From: Pedobacter caeni | Lineage (GTDB): Bacteria; Bacteroidota; Bacteroidia; Sphingobacteriales; Sphingobacteriaceae | DNA length: 64,000 nt | Direction: 5' to 3' | Assembly: GCF_900129215.1 (NCBI RefSeq) | Contig: NZ_FQUQ01000006.1 | Span: 65,032 to 129,031, forward strand | Part shown: positions 1-8,787 of the stretch, piece by piece | How the letters are laid out: every line of letters starts with the position of its first letter | Numbering within the stretch: position 1 is the first letter of the stretch | Translations under genes and position numbers: made by a program | The notes under the pieces: model-generated | Databases searched by the model: none | Seen by the model: only the letters and a program-made list of their open reading frames with translations | What the model was told of the DNA's origin: nothing

Positions 1-1
1 T

Positions 2-253
2 CTGAAAGAGATTTACCGCATATTGAAACCCGGCGGAACACTCACAATAGGCGACTGGGGAAAAGCCAAATCTAAACACATGCGGCTAGCCTTTTACCTG
101 GTGCAAATTGTTGACGGCTTTAAAACGACTGCAGATAACCTAAACGGACTACTGCCATCCTATATGAGTTCGGCAGGTTTTAAAAATGTAACTGAAACAG
201 GTTTCATCAATACCCAACTTGGGAGCTACTGTTATTACCAAGCCGAAAAATAA
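2..253 (+). CDS. Class I SAM-dependent methyltransferase, C-terminal part (cut by window start)
   Basis: The reading frame is already open at base 2, so the start lies outside the window; only about 83 C-terminal residues are present. The visible text begins LKEIYRILKPGGTLTIGDWG, which is the post-motif III strand of Rossmann-fold methyltransferases (the usual 'RVLKPGG' element). The tail GFKNVTETGFINTQLGSYCYY fits the last beta-hairpin of UbiE/Methyltransf_11-type enzymes. The AdoMet-binding motif I is outside the window, so substrate cannot be judged. The family assignment rests on the LKPGG motif and the general pattern. Confidence 0.75.
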   Translation: MKEIYRILKPGGTLTIGDWGKAKSKHMRLAFYLVQIVDGFKTTADNLNGLLPSYMSSAGFKNVTETGFINTQLGSYCYYQAEK

Positions 254-292
254 ACCATCAAGCAGCTCAGGCACTTTATTTACTTATAGTCG

Positions 293-874
293 CTACCTTC
301 TATTCATTCTTATTTTCTTGTGTTTATAAAATAATTCAGCACAATTCTCAGAATAACCAAAATAGATTTCTTCTCCAAAGTCCTCTAAATTTATTGAACT
401 GAACTTCATTTTAGCTTTTATAGTTGGTATTTTAGTTAACTTATCTTTATCCTCATCATAATAATTCCAATTTCCAATATAATCTCCAGTTAAAAGATTG
501 ACACTAGACTCACCACTTCCGTCGTTAACAGCATTCCCAAATTCATATCTGCTCATACCAATTAATTGTATTTTCTTAGTTTTAGTGTTGTATCTAAATT
601 GATTTTTATAACCAGCACGCATCCAGTCGTTAAAAAATTCGAAACCGTTTTTTGTTCCAACAACACCCGACATTAAATTCAAAATCTCAATAGGTTTACT
701 TGATATTGGGTTGTAATTTTTTGTGGATAATTTACAAACGATTGTATATTTTGTGGAGTCAACATAGACAGTATCTATTATGCCATCATGATCAACATCT
801 TTTAATAGTTCGTTTTGTCCAAAAGCTATCAATTGAGTGAATAGAAAAATTAAGGTTACCGCTGATTTTTTCAT
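293..874 (-). CDS. Exported protein of unknown function
   Basis: 193 residues. Residues 1-20 (MKKSAVTLIFLFTQLIAFGQ) are a clear Sec signal peptide ending in a typical Bacteroidota FGQ cut site. Directly after it comes DVDHDGIIDTVYVD, an Asp-rich calcium-loop-like stretch as found in thrombospondin type 3 or FG-GAP/VCBS-like repeats. The rest is beta-rich and I do not recognise a domain. It is the last of three minus-strand exported unknowns (293-2435), which may be co-transcribed or have arisen together. Function unknown. Confidence 0.65.
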   Translation of the reverse strand: MKKSAVTLIFLFTQLIAFGQNELLKDVDHDGIIDTVYVDSTKYTIVCKLSTKNYNPISSKPIEILNLMSGVVGTKNGFEFFNDWMRAGYKNQFRYNTKTKKIQLIGMSRYEFGNAVNDGSGESSVNLLTGDYIGNWNYYDEDKDKLTKIPTIKAKMKFSSINLEDFGEEIYFGYSENCAELFYKHKKIRMNRR

Positions 875-919
875 GTATTTCTCTGTTTATCTTCAATTAA
901 TGATTCGTTGTATTACCTG

Positions 920-1624
920 CTATTTCGCATTTAAATTTGACTTGAAATACCTGAATTTTAAATTCTCGTCATTCCCCGTCCGTGTTCCATTATACAATTC
1001 AAGAGCTATAGTATTCTCGTCCACCCAGGTCAAATCATTAATTGACCAGTCTTTGGTATAATATTTAAGAGAAGGTGTTATTCCTTTTAACCCGATTCCT
1101 GTTGAAACATTGAATAAAAAAATTTCCGCTCTATATTCATAATAGGCTCCATAATCAGAGCCATCATAGGATGAACAAATTACGAGTTGATGACACGATG
1201 GAGAAAGTAACATCTTTAATATTCCTGCATCATAGTTTGAAGGCATTAACATTTTTCTATTCGTACTCCTTTCTGCCAGATAAGTCTCACAAATCTCTTC
1301 ACAGCCCTGAATTACATAAAGACCTGAGCCACTGATAAATTGTCCGGAATCCAAAACACAACTTGTTTTATATTTCCTTTTGTAGGATTGAAAATTATTC
1401 TTCGATATTTCAGTAAAATTTAGTTTCAGGTTGCCATACAAAGAGTCATTATACAATATCAGAGAATCAGTAACTATTTTTCTTCCTATTTTATCATTTA
1501 TGCTGTTTTTCTTCAATGTATCAGAAATAACAGTTGCAGCCTGAGCGTATACTTTTGAATTACTATTTGTCAAATAGCTTATGATAAAAAAAATGAGCCC
1601 AATTTGTAATTTCGAAATCTTCAT
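920..1624 (-). CDS. Exported protein of unknown function
   Basis: 234 residues from the ATG at 1624. A longer frame begins at 1645 but would overlap the upstream gene and put charged residues before the signal; from 1624 the protein opens MKISKLQIGLIFFIISYL, a normal signal peptide ending near VYAQ. There are Cys pairs in the middle (CVLDSG, GCEEICETYLAE) and aromatic-rich beta strands at the end. No domain recognised. The start lies 4 bases after the stop of the gene at 1629-2435, so the two are very likely translated from one message. Confidence 0.6.
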   Translation of the reverse strand: MKISKLQIGLIFFIISYLTNSNSKVYAQAATVISDTLKKNSINDKIGRKIVTDSLILYNDSLYGNLKLNFTEISKNNFQSYKRKYKTSCVLDSGQFISGSGLYVIQGCEEICETYLAERSTNRKMLMPSNYDAGILKMLLSPSCHQLVICSSYDGSDYGAYYEYRAEIFLFNVSTGIGLKGITPSLKYYTKDWSINDLTWVDENTIALELYNGTRTGNDENLKFRYFKSNLNAK

Positions 1625-1628
1625 GTCT

Positions 1629-2435
1629 TTAATTTTCTTTGACAAACTGATGTCCGTTAAATTTTAAATAGAAAATACTTGGTTCGCTATTGTAGCCTGC
1701 ACCTATTAATGCTGTTAATTTTATATTGGCCATTTTATCTTTTGAATAATCTCCTTGGCCTTCTACCGCATATTTTAAGGGAGAAGGAACTGAGGGATGT
1801 CCCAGAAAACTAGTTAAAACCTGTGTTTTAGTGTCGAAGTCAAATTCTCTGTTACACAAATTCAGGTAGGGTCGATTAACAAAAACCGGATGATTTACGA
1901 TTAAATAATCACCCCTAATCTCAATTACATATGCGATGCCTTGATAACAACTACCATCACCAGCCTCTGCCCCAATTAACAAGTATAAATTACGCGATTG
2001 GCTTTTGAGTTGATGTATTTCGACAAAATTGCAGTTAATCTTTGAAGATAAATTGTAGGCAAAGATTTTGCCGTATTCATTTTTCCATTGAATAATAGGG
2101 TGTGTAATGATCCTCCTCGTTCCCCCACAATCATAACCAAAATTATAAATTTTAATGGCTGTTTTGTCCTTGCGCTCTGCAGACAACTTTAAACCGAGAC
2201 TTTGATCATAAATTGACGAATAATTATTGCCTGCCATTAAATTCACCACCTTCTTCGCCGTTACCTTGCAAAGGCTATCAATATTGTAATCCGGGTGTTC
2301 TGCATAAACATAACTACGAATGAAGCTGATGTTCTTTTTGATCTGTCCGGTCAATTTTTTCTGATAATTATTATGCTGCCCAACACTAGTTATCGATAAA
2401 GAAAGTAGAAGCGCCAATAAAAAGTTTGTTTTCAT
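1629..2435 (-). CDS. Exported protein of unknown function
   Basis: 268 residues with an N-terminal signal peptide (MKTNFLLALLLSLSITSVGQ). The mature part has no recognised domain; it looks like a mixed alpha/beta protein with a few Cys residues (DSLCKV, DCGG, NCNF, CYQG, NLCNRE). It is the first gene of a tight pair with 920-1624 (4-base gap) and probably sets the operon start; the 230 bases upstream (2436-2665) show no clear promoter or gene. Confidence 0.6.
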   Translation of the reverse strand: MKTNFLLALLLSLSITSVGQHNNYQKKLTGQIKKNISFIRSYVYAEHPDYNIDSLCKVTAKKVVNLMAGNNYSSIYDQSLGLKLSAERKDKTAIKIYNFGYDCGGTRRIITHPIIQWKNEYGKIFAYNLSSKINCNFVEIHQLKSQSRNLYLLIGAEAGDGSCYQGIAYVIEIRGDYLIVNHPVFVNRPYLNLCNREFDFDTKTQVLTSFLGHPSVPSPLKYAVEGQGDYSKDKMANIKLTALIGAGYNSEPSIFYLKFNGHQFVKEN

Positions 2436-2665
2436 ATTTAAGATCTTAACGCTGGTGGATTATCTATTGGCATACCTTACTGCAACTTTCTTCCGTTTTT
2501 CCACCAGGTTTAACATACTTAAAAATAAGCTTATTATTTAGCAGTTTATCCGACAATTATTATTCGCCCAAAAGCAGCGTATATTTGATGATTCCTGGCT
2601 ATCATTCGTAATGAAATGCTTAGCAGGCGCAAGTGTATATAACGCTGGAAAATTATGAAAATATG

Positions 2666-3196
2666 TTATTCCAGTCGGTGTTTCATATTAGTCAGGCTTT
2701 CGGCAATGTCATTACCGATGATTTTATCCATATCGATAAACAGCAGCACAAGATTAACCGGCCAGTTCATCCCACTGTTATAAACCCAGGTTAGTTTTGT
2801 TGAATTTGGCGACAGGGCTCTTACGGCCATATATCCGTTGGCTGTAAAGGCCCGAAAGCGAATTTCAAAATCAACCTTCTCACCAGCTGTTATTTTTTTA
2901 ATTTCAAATTCACCTTTACCTGTTTTACTATCGCTGCTTTCAAAAGTTAGTATAGCACCTGGCAATCCATCAGCTTCACCTTTGTAGCTAATTTTCGTAT
3001 TTGGGTCAAGTAGTAACCATTTGTTGTATTCAGGTTGGTTCCTTAAATACTTGAGGTAATTAAAAACAGTATCCGCTGGTTGGTTGACAATAATTTCACG
3101 CGTTAATGTATACTTGTTTTTGGAAAACATGGCAATAACCAGGGATACAGAAACAATGGCAATTATGACAACTATTATTTTTATAATCATTTTCAT
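2666..3196 (-). CDS. SRPBCC-family (polyketide cyclase-like) protein with N-terminal membrane anchor
   Basis: 176 residues. Residues 3-23 form a hydrophobic helix (IIKIIVVIIAIVSVSLVIAM) that probably anchors the protein. The following part follows the SRPBCC/START-like pattern: ReiivNqPadtVFnYLkYLrNqPeYnkW, a GxxxxGAILTFES turn, and a final amphipathic helix (NDIAESLTNMKHRLE). Such proteins bind hydrophobic ligands; the ligand is unknown. It sits 36 bases downstream of the VOC gene on the same strand and divergent to the GlxA-type regulator at 3782, a combination that suggests shared control. Confidence 0.75.
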   Translation of the reverse strand: MKMIIKIIVVIIAIVSVSLVIAMFSKNKYTLTREIIVNQPADTVFNYLKYLRNQPEYNKWLLLDPNTKISYKGEADGLPGAILTFESSDSKTGKGEFEIKKITAGEKVDFEIRFRAFTANGYMAVRALSPNSTKLTWVYNSGMNWPVNLVLLFIDMDKIIGNDIAESLTNMKHRLE

Positions 3197-3232
3197 TCGT
3201 ATTTACATTTTTTATTCTAATTGTTTGAAACG

Positions 3233-3664
3233 TTATGCGGACTGCTGATTGTCGAAATTGATCATCCATTGAATGCCAAATTTATCACGACACATTCCGA
3301 AGTAGGCTCCCCAGAATGTCTTGTTTAACGGCATATCTATTTTCCCTTCTGCAGAAAGTGCCCCAAACAACCGATCGGCTTCTTGTTCATTTTCCGTGTG
3401 CATACAGATGTGGAAATTGTTTCCCGCATTAAAAGGTATTTCCATTGAAGTCAGCACATCAGAAGCCATAATACTGATGCCATCTGAAATCTGTAAGGTA
3501 ATGTGGATGAGTTTTTCCCGGTCTTCGGGTAACATTTTTTTTCCGCTGTCCAGGCTTTTGTAATGCTGAATATTTTTGAATTCACCACCGAAGACTGATT
3601 TATAAAAATTAAATGCCTCTTGGGCATTTCCGGTAAAATGGAGATAGGTATTCGTGCCAATCAT
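3233..3664 (-). CDS. VOC-family (PhnB/glyoxalase-like) protein
   Basis: 143 residues, the usual length for a PhnB/3-demethylubiquinone-9 3-methyltransferase-like VOC protein. Key signs: the opening TYLHFTGNAQEAFNFYKSVFGGEF, and the closing FWGAYFGMCRDKFGIQWMINF, which is diagnostic of this subgroup. The substrate is unknown; these small dimeric enzymes often act on or bind small molecules, and the name 'PhnB' does not imply phosphonate use. The start at 3664 faces the regulator gene at 3782 across a 117-base spacer that must hold both promoters. Confidence 0.85.
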   Translation of the reverse strand: MIGTNTYLHFTGNAQEAFNFYKSVFGGEFKNIQHYKSLDSGKKMLPEDREKLIHITLQISDGISIMASDVLTSMEIPFNAGNNFHICMHTENEQEADRLFGALSAEGKIDMPLNKTFWGAYFGMCRDKFGIQWMINFDNQQSA

Positions 3665-3781
3665 AAGGAATGAAGATTTAATTGTTTAACAAAGGTAAAT
3701 GCATTTCACCTGGGTGGTGATGGGTAAATGCGACATAGTATAGAAGGGGAATGCGACAATTATAATTTTTATTTTTACTGA

Positions 3782-4756
3782 ATGATCCAGATATCCATAC
3801 TCGCCATAAAACGTGCGGTTCTAGCAGCCATTACCGATACGTATGATGTGTTTACCTACACCAATAGTTTGCTAAAGCAGATGGGCAAACCAGAGCTATT
3901 TAGGGTTTCCCTGGTTGGACTGGGAGAGGATGTACAATTGAACAACGGTTTGTTTACCATCCGGCCGGATGGACAGATTTATAAAGAACAGCGGCATGAT
4001 CTGATTGTGATTCCACCTATGTCGGGCGATATGATTAGCGCTACCTATTTAAATAAGGACTATGCGGGCTGGATAGCCAATCAGTATAAAAATGGTGCAG
4101 AAGTTGCAAGCTTCTGTGTAGGCGCATTTTTACTCGCCTTTAGCGGATTACTTAAAAACAAGCAATGCAGCACACACTGGGATTATGCCAATGAATTTAG
4201 AAGTTATTACCCCGCAGTTCGGCTGGCAGAAGATAAAATTTTTACGGTTGACAAAGGGCTTTACTCAAGTGGAGGCAACAATGCTTACTGGAGCCTGCTT
4301 TTATACCTTATAGAAAAGTTTACGGACAGGCAAACAGCAATACAGGTTGCCAAGCATTTCGTAGTGGACATCAACAAGGTGAATCAAACCCCCTTTGTCG
4401 TGTTTAAAGGATTTAAAAAACACAATGATGAACTGATCAAAGAAATCCAGGCCTTTATTGAACAAAATTTTACAGACAAAATAACCGTTGCCGATCTGGC
4501 TGAAAAATATCACATCACAAGAAGAACTTTTGAGCGCAGGTTCCAGAAGGCAACCCATCTTACAGTTGCGGAATATATACAGCGCATCAAAATAGAAGCG
4601 GCTAAAAAACTTTTGGAAACGGGGCTTAGGTCTGTTTCCGAGGTAATGGTGACAGTGGGATATACAGATACACAGAGTTTCCGGGATGCATTTAAAAAGA
4701 TCACCGATCTTACACCTGTTGCCTATAGGGAAAAGTATAATATGCCCCCCGCTTAA
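3782..4756 (+). CDS. GlxA-family transcriptional regulator (DJ-1/PfpI domain plus AraC HTH)
   Basis: 324 residues. Residues about 1-190 form a DJ-1/PfpI-like domain with the nucleophile-elbow motif (EVASFCVGAFLLA, Cys about 114), as in GlxA-type regulators; it usually serves as a sensor, not an enzyme. Residues about 220-320 are the AraC DNA-binding domain: two HTH units, including ITVADLAEKYHITRRTFERRF and the second-helix signature VGYTDTQSFRDAFKKITDLTPVAYREK. It is divergent from the VOC and SRPBCC genes and probably controls them. The inducer is unknown. Confidence 0.9.
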   Translation: MIQISILAIKRAVLAAITDTYDVFTYTNSLLKQMGKPELFRVSLVGLGEDVQLNNGLFTIRPDGQIYKEQRHDLIVIPPMSGDMISATYLNKDYAGWIANQYKNGAEVASFCVGAFLLAFSGLLKNKQCSTHWDYANEFRSYYPAVRLAEDKIFTVDKGLYSSGGNNAYWSLLLYLIEKFTDRQTAIQVAKHFVVDINKVNQTPFVVFKGFKKHNDELIKEIQAFIEQNFTDKITVADLAEKYHITRRTFERRFQKATHLTVAEYIQRIKIEAAKKLLETGLRSVSEVMVTVGYTDTQSFRDAFKKITDLTPVAYREKYNMPPA

Positions 4757-4805
4757 TGGTAATTACTGCTTATTTAAATAAATACTACAAATTCCATAGA
4801 TTTTA

Positions 4806-4835
4806 TTTGAATACCAAAAAAGAATGCTATCTTCG
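4806..4835 (+). promoter_or_regulatory. Bacteroidota-type promoter of the leader peptide/TonB receptor unit
   Basis: TTTG at 4806-4809, an 18-base spacer, then TATCTTCG at 4828-4835, close to the TAnnTTTG consensus. The transcript would start near 4841, some 30 bases before the short ORF at 4871 and about 300 bases before the receptor, leaving a long leader. Confidence 0.55.
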
Positions 4836-4870
4836 CATTATCAAACGAACCCTTAACAATCTAGAACCCA

Positions 4871-4960
4871 ATGAAAACAGGCTTACATTTTATAAAAATG
4901 AAAAGAAAAACATCTGAAGAAGGAACGCTCTTTCTATTAGACGGTAACTGTTGTTGTTGA
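4871..4960 (+). CDS. Short leader-like peptide ending in Cys-Cys-Cys
   Basis: A 29-codon ORF starting at ATG 4871. It is basic in the middle (KMKRKTSEEG) and ends LFLLDGNCCC followed directly by TGA, with three TGT codons in a row. It lies just after a good promoter and 177 bases before the TonB receptor ATG. By analogy with known polycysteine leader peptides of mycobacteria, where ribosome pausing at Cys codons controls downstream genes, it may act as a cysteine-responsive attenuator. I saw no perfect anti-terminator pair between 4961 and 5137; the best local fold is a 5-bp GTGAT/ATCAC hairpin near 5095-5117. It could alternatively be a secreted or modified small peptide. Confidence 0.45.
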   Translation: MKTGLHFIKMKRKTSEEGTLFLLDGNCCC

Positions 4961-5137
4961 TTTCTTTCAGTAATCACTGAGCAAAACTAAAACACCCACA
5001 AATCACATCGCATTTTTTAAAACCTGACAGGACACGAAAAATATCCTCATGGTCTTACTATGCCATTTATTCTTAAAAAGACAAAACAAAATACGTGATG
5101 TCAGATCGCGTATCACCACAAACCATTTAATATTTAT

Positions 5138-7720
5138 ATGATGAAAAAACATTTACTTATTATCCTCTCATTTATGCTTACGGCCAGTTATGTTTTTGCC
5201 CAAAGCCCGATAACAGGTATTATAAAAAGTAGTAACGGTACTCCGGTACCAAACGCAACAGTATCGATCAGAGGCACTAAGATTGCGGTAATGGCCGATA
5301 ACGAAGGTAAGTTCAGCATCGATTCAAAGCAGGATCTTCCATTTTACCTCCGGGTAAGTTCCGTTGGTTACAAATCACAGGATTTCCAGGTATTAAAGCT
5401 TCAGGATACACCTTTTGAACTGGTACTGATTGAAAGTGAGCTCCTGGATGAGATCGTTGTAACCTCAAGAAGACGTTCTGAGGTACTTCAGGATGTGCCC
5501 ATCGCAATCACGGTGATCGGCGGACAAGCTGCGGAAAACGCAGGAGCTTTTAATGTTAACCGTTTAAAAGAACTGGTTCCGTCCGTACAGCTATATGCTT
5601 CAAATGCCAGAAACACGACCCTTAACATCAGAGGACTAGGCTCAACATTCGGTCTAACCAACGATGGTATAGATCCCGGAGTAGGCTTTTATGTAGATGG
5701 GGTTTACCAGGCTCGTCCGGCAGCTACCTCTACAGATTTTCTTGACATCGAACGGATAGAAATACTACGTGGCCCGCAAGGAACTTTATTCGGCAAGAAT
5801 ACCACTGCAGGTGCATTTAACATCACTACCTCAAAACCAACTCAAACACCAAGCGCAAAAGTTGAACTGAGTTTTGGAAACTATAATTTTCTGCAGGCCA
5901 AGACCTCGGTTTCGGGTGGCGTGGCAAAAAATCTTGCTGCCAGGTTATCCATTTCCGGAACTCAACGGGATGGTACCATTTTCAATACTAAAGAAGAACG
6001 CAGATATAGTGGTCAAAACAACCTCGGTTTTAAAGGTCAGTTGTATTATACACCTTCAGAGAAATTACAGGTGTTGTTAAGTGGGGATGCAAGCATTCAG
6101 CACCCAGCAGGTTACCCGCTTGTAATTGCAGGCGTGACCACCACAGAAAGAAGCGCTTACCGCCAATATGCTAAAATTGTTTCCGATTTGGGTTATCAGC
6201 AGCCTGTGGCAGATCCTTCTTCAAGAACCATCAATACCAACACCCCATGGAAGCATGACCAGTCCATTGGTGGCATATCCGCAAATGTGGATTACAAGAT
6301 CGGTAATGGAACACTGACTTCAACTACTGCCTGGAGATTCTGGAATTGGAATCCTACAAACGACAGGGATTTCTCTGAATTGTCTGCACTAACCAAGTCT
6401 CAGGGAAACTCCCGCCATGATCAATATTCGCAAGAAATCAGATACGCTGGTAATATCGCAGAAAAAGTAAGTGCTGTAATTGGTGTATTTGCCCTAAGTC
6501 AGAACCTGAAAGGACTGGACCAGACAGAAGAAGTGGGAAAAGATCAGTGGAGGTTCGTACAAACAGGTAATACCGGTACTCAGGCATTATACTCCACACC
6601 AGGCTTATTAGATGGTTATGGCATCAGAACCAATTCAACCATCAAATCATTAAGTACTGCGGTATTTGCACAGGTGGATTGGGAATTTCTAAATCACTTT
6701 CATGTTTTGCCTGGTTTAAGGTATACCTATGATAAAAAAGATGTGGATTATGACAGGGTCACTTATGGTGGACTTCAGACTTCAAATGCTGATTTAATTA
6801 CCCTTAAAAATGCGGTTTATAATAATCAGAAATTCAATACCAGTGTAGACAACAATAATTTGTCAGGTAACATCACCCTGGCCTACCGCCCTACAACTAA
6901 GCTAAATGCCTATGGAACTTTCTCTACCGCTTATAAACCAGTTGGTGTTAACGTAGGCGGCTTACCAACTACTTCTACTGGTGAACCAGACTTGTCTGTG
7001 GCGATCGTAAAACCAGAATATGTTCAGCATTATGAATTAGGTATTAAGACCAGACCTTTTAAAGGTACATTGATCAATGTAAGCGCCTTCAATACGGATA
7101 TTAAAGATTATCAAACGAATGTCCAATCACCACAACTGGGTGTAAACAGAGGTTATCTTGCCAATGCAGAAAAAGTGAATGTAAAAGGACTGGAAGTGGA
7201 TGGAAGTTATCAATTGGGAAGGTTCCTGACTTTAAATGCCGCCGTGGCTTATCTTGATGGGAAATATGTAAAATTTACAAATGCACCGCTCCCACTGGAA
7301 GAAACGGGACATACAGAGCTTGTTAATGGCGTGGCTACGCAGGTAGCTTTTAAAGATGCTTCAGGAGGCAGGTTACCGGGGGTATCTAAGTGGAATGTTT
7401 CTGGTGGCGCAGAGTTCAGTAACCCTGGAAATTTAGCCAATACCGCAGGAAGATATTTTATAGCTGCTGATGCCAGTTACCGTTCTCAATATTCTTCAAA
7501 TCCAACACCTTCACGTGTATTGAATGTGGAAGCTTATTCATTGCTGAATGCGAGATTAGGATTTAAATCAGATAAATTCTCTGTATTAGGTTGGGTAAGA
7601 AATATCGCCAATAAAAATTATTACGAACAATTGCAGGCTGCAGCAGGTAACTCCGGTTTATATGCCGGGGTACTTGGTGACCCCAGAACTTATGGAATTA
7701 CACTACGTTATGCTTTTTAA
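5138..7720 (+). CDS. TonB-dependent outer-membrane receptor
   Basis: 860 residues. A signal peptide (ending VFAQ) is followed by a carboxypeptidase-like/CNA-B domain at about 23-105 (SPITGIIKSSNGTPVPNATV), a TonB-box-like stretch and plug domain at about 107-230 (LDEIVVTSRRRSEVLQDVPI; RIEILRGPQGTLFGKNTTAG), and a 22-strand barrel ending RTYGITLRYAF with terminal Phe. It is a stand-alone receptor with no SusD partner next to it, so a siderophore, vitamin, metal or other small substrate is more likely than a polysaccharide. The Cys-rich leader ORF upstream hints at sulfur-related control, which is inference only. Two ATGs in tandem (5138, 5141) could serve as start. Confidence 0.92.
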   Translation: MMKKHLLIILSFMLTASYVFAQSPITGIIKSSNGTPVPNATVSIRGTKIAVMADNEGKFSIDSKQDLPFYLRVSSVGYKSQDFQVLKLQDTPFELVLIESELLDEIVVTSRRRSEVLQDVPIAITVIGGQAAENAGAFNVNRLKELVPSVQLYASNARNTTLNIRGLGSTFGLTNDGIDPGVGFYVDGVYQARPAATSTDFLDIERIEILRGPQGTLFGKNTTAGAFNITTSKPTQTPSAKVELSFGNYNFLQAKTSVSGGVAKNLAARLSISGTQRDGTIFNTKEERRYSGQNNLGFKGQLYYTPSEKLQVLLSGDASIQHPAGYPLVIAGVTTTERSAYRQYAKIVSDLGYQQPVADPSSRTINTNTPWKHDQSIGGISANVDYKIGNGTLTSTTAWRFWNWNPTNDRDFSELSALTKSQGNSRHDQYSQEIRYAGNIAEKVSAVIGVFALSQNLKGLDQTEEVGKDQWRFVQTGNTGTQALYSTPGLLDGYGIRTNSTIKSLSTAVFAQVDWEFLNHFHVLPGLRYTYDKKDVDYDRVTYGGLQTSNADLITLKNAVYNNQKFNTSVDNNNLSGNITLAYRPTTKLNAYGTFSTAYKPVGVNVGGLPTTSTGEPDLSVAIVKPEYVQHYELGIKTRPFKGTLINVSAFNTDIKDYQTNVQSPQLGVNRGYLANAEKVNVKGLEVDGSYQLGRFLTLNAAVAYLDGKYVKFTNAPLPLEETGHTELVNGVATQVAFKDASGGRLPGVSKWNVSGGAEFSNPGNLANTAGRYFIAADASYRSQYSSNPTPSRVLNVEAYSLLNARLGFKSDKFSVLGWVRNIANKNYYEQLQAAAGNSGLYAGVLGDPRTYGITLRYAF

Positions 7721-7740
7721 TATTGCTTAAATATCCTGTA

Positions 7741-7777
7741 AACAACCGCCTCATAGATAAAATATGAGGCGGTTGTT
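7741..7777. terminator. Bidirectional terminator hairpin
   Basis: A perfect 14-bp stem (7741-7754 with 7764-7777; core CCGCCTCAT/ATGAGGCGG) with a 9-base loop lies between the convergent TonB receptor and phosphodiesterase genes. No long T run follows, so the strength is uncertain. Confidence 0.7.
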
Positions 7778-7814
7778 CTATGAATCGCAGTGCTTACGCA
7801 AAACTCAACGAGTC

Positions 7815-8717
7815 CTATTTAAAAATAACATTTGGCAAAATAGCTGTCCAGGCATCCGGCAATTTGCTGATGTTAAAAATTTTCGCCAGCACAAATGAAG
7901 TATTCTTATTGCTATTGAAGTCTGTCACCAATCCTCTTTTTCGAATCTGAGGACCCGTAATTGCCCAGGGAACCTGCATTTCATTCATTGAAACACCGCC
8001 ATGACCTTTGTTGATTCCTCCATGGTCGGTGATCAGCAGAAAATGAGTGCCTTTGTAAAGGCCTTCCTTTTTTAACTTATCCAATAAAGCCCCTATTGCG
8101 ACATCAGCGTCTTCAATTGCCTTGATATATGGATCAGACATCCAACCAAATTCATGACCGGCATGATCCGTGTGAACACTATAGAGAAAAATCAAAGCCG
8201 GGTCTTTCTGATGTTTCAGAATGAAATCAAAGGCCTTACTATAATTCGCCGAATAGCCATCATTCTCCTCAAAAGCGACCTCATCAAGGTATTTCTTATT
8301 GATGGGATTGATCAGCTCCTTCCAGTTATAATAGTAGGCTGTTTTCACATTAGGCACCATATCCTTCAACAGCTTAAAAATAGAAGGATAATAGCCCTCC
8401 TCATCAACAGCTATTGCCGGCAAAGGATGCTTCTCTAAAGTCCAGTTATTTGCCGTAATCCCATGTTCTTCAGGACCGGAACCTGTTAGATGACTGGTCC
8501 AGTTAGGTAAAGTAATCGAGGGCATCACTGGCCTGGTACTTAACGAAAGTACCCCATCAGCCACCATCTTATCGATATTGGGATGTTTTGCAACCTTGTA
8601 ACCTTCTGTACTAAAGCCATCAAGGCCAATGATCAATACCCTGGCCGGACTCCCTTGCGCCATCACGGAAACCGAGGCGACTGATAAAAAAAACAACTTA
8701 AATAAAAACTTCTTCAT
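7815..8717 (-). CDS. Ectonucleotide pyrophosphatase/phosphodiesterase-like enzyme (alkaline phosphatase superfamily)
   Basis: 300 residues from ATG 8717, which gives a proper signal peptide (MKKFLFKLFFLSVASVSVMAQ); an in-frame extension back to 8804 would overlap the upstream gene and is unlikely. Metal and catalytic motifs of the NPP family are present in order: IIGLDGF (metal Asp), MPSITLPNWTSHLTG (Thr nucleophile), HTDHAGHEFGW (two metal ligands) and ITDHGGINKGHGG. It should hydrolyse phosphodiester or pyrophosphate bonds in the periplasm; its substrate is unknown. It is the last gene of the tyrosinase unit, 70 bases after the 476-residue unknown, so it may be co-transcribed. Confidence 0.85.
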   Translation of the reverse strand: MKKFLFKLFFLSVASVSVMAQGSPARVLIIGLDGFSTEGYKVAKHPNIDKMVADGVLSLSTRPVMPSITLPNWTSHLTGSGPEEHGITANNWTLEKHPLPAIAVDEEGYYPSIFKLLKDMVPNVKTAYYYNWKELINPINKKYLDEVAFEENDGYSANYSKAFDFILKHQKDPALIFLYSVHTDHAGHEFGWMSDPYIKAIEDADVAIGALLDKLKKEGLYKGTHFLLITDHGGINKGHGGVSMNEMQVPWAITGPQIRKRGLVTDFNSNKNTSFVLAKIFNISKLPDAWTAILPNVIFK

Positions 8718-8787
8718 GTCTAAAAGTACAATTATCTGATTTACATATCCACGATTTGTATCAGATGCAATCCCAATACCCTTTTGG

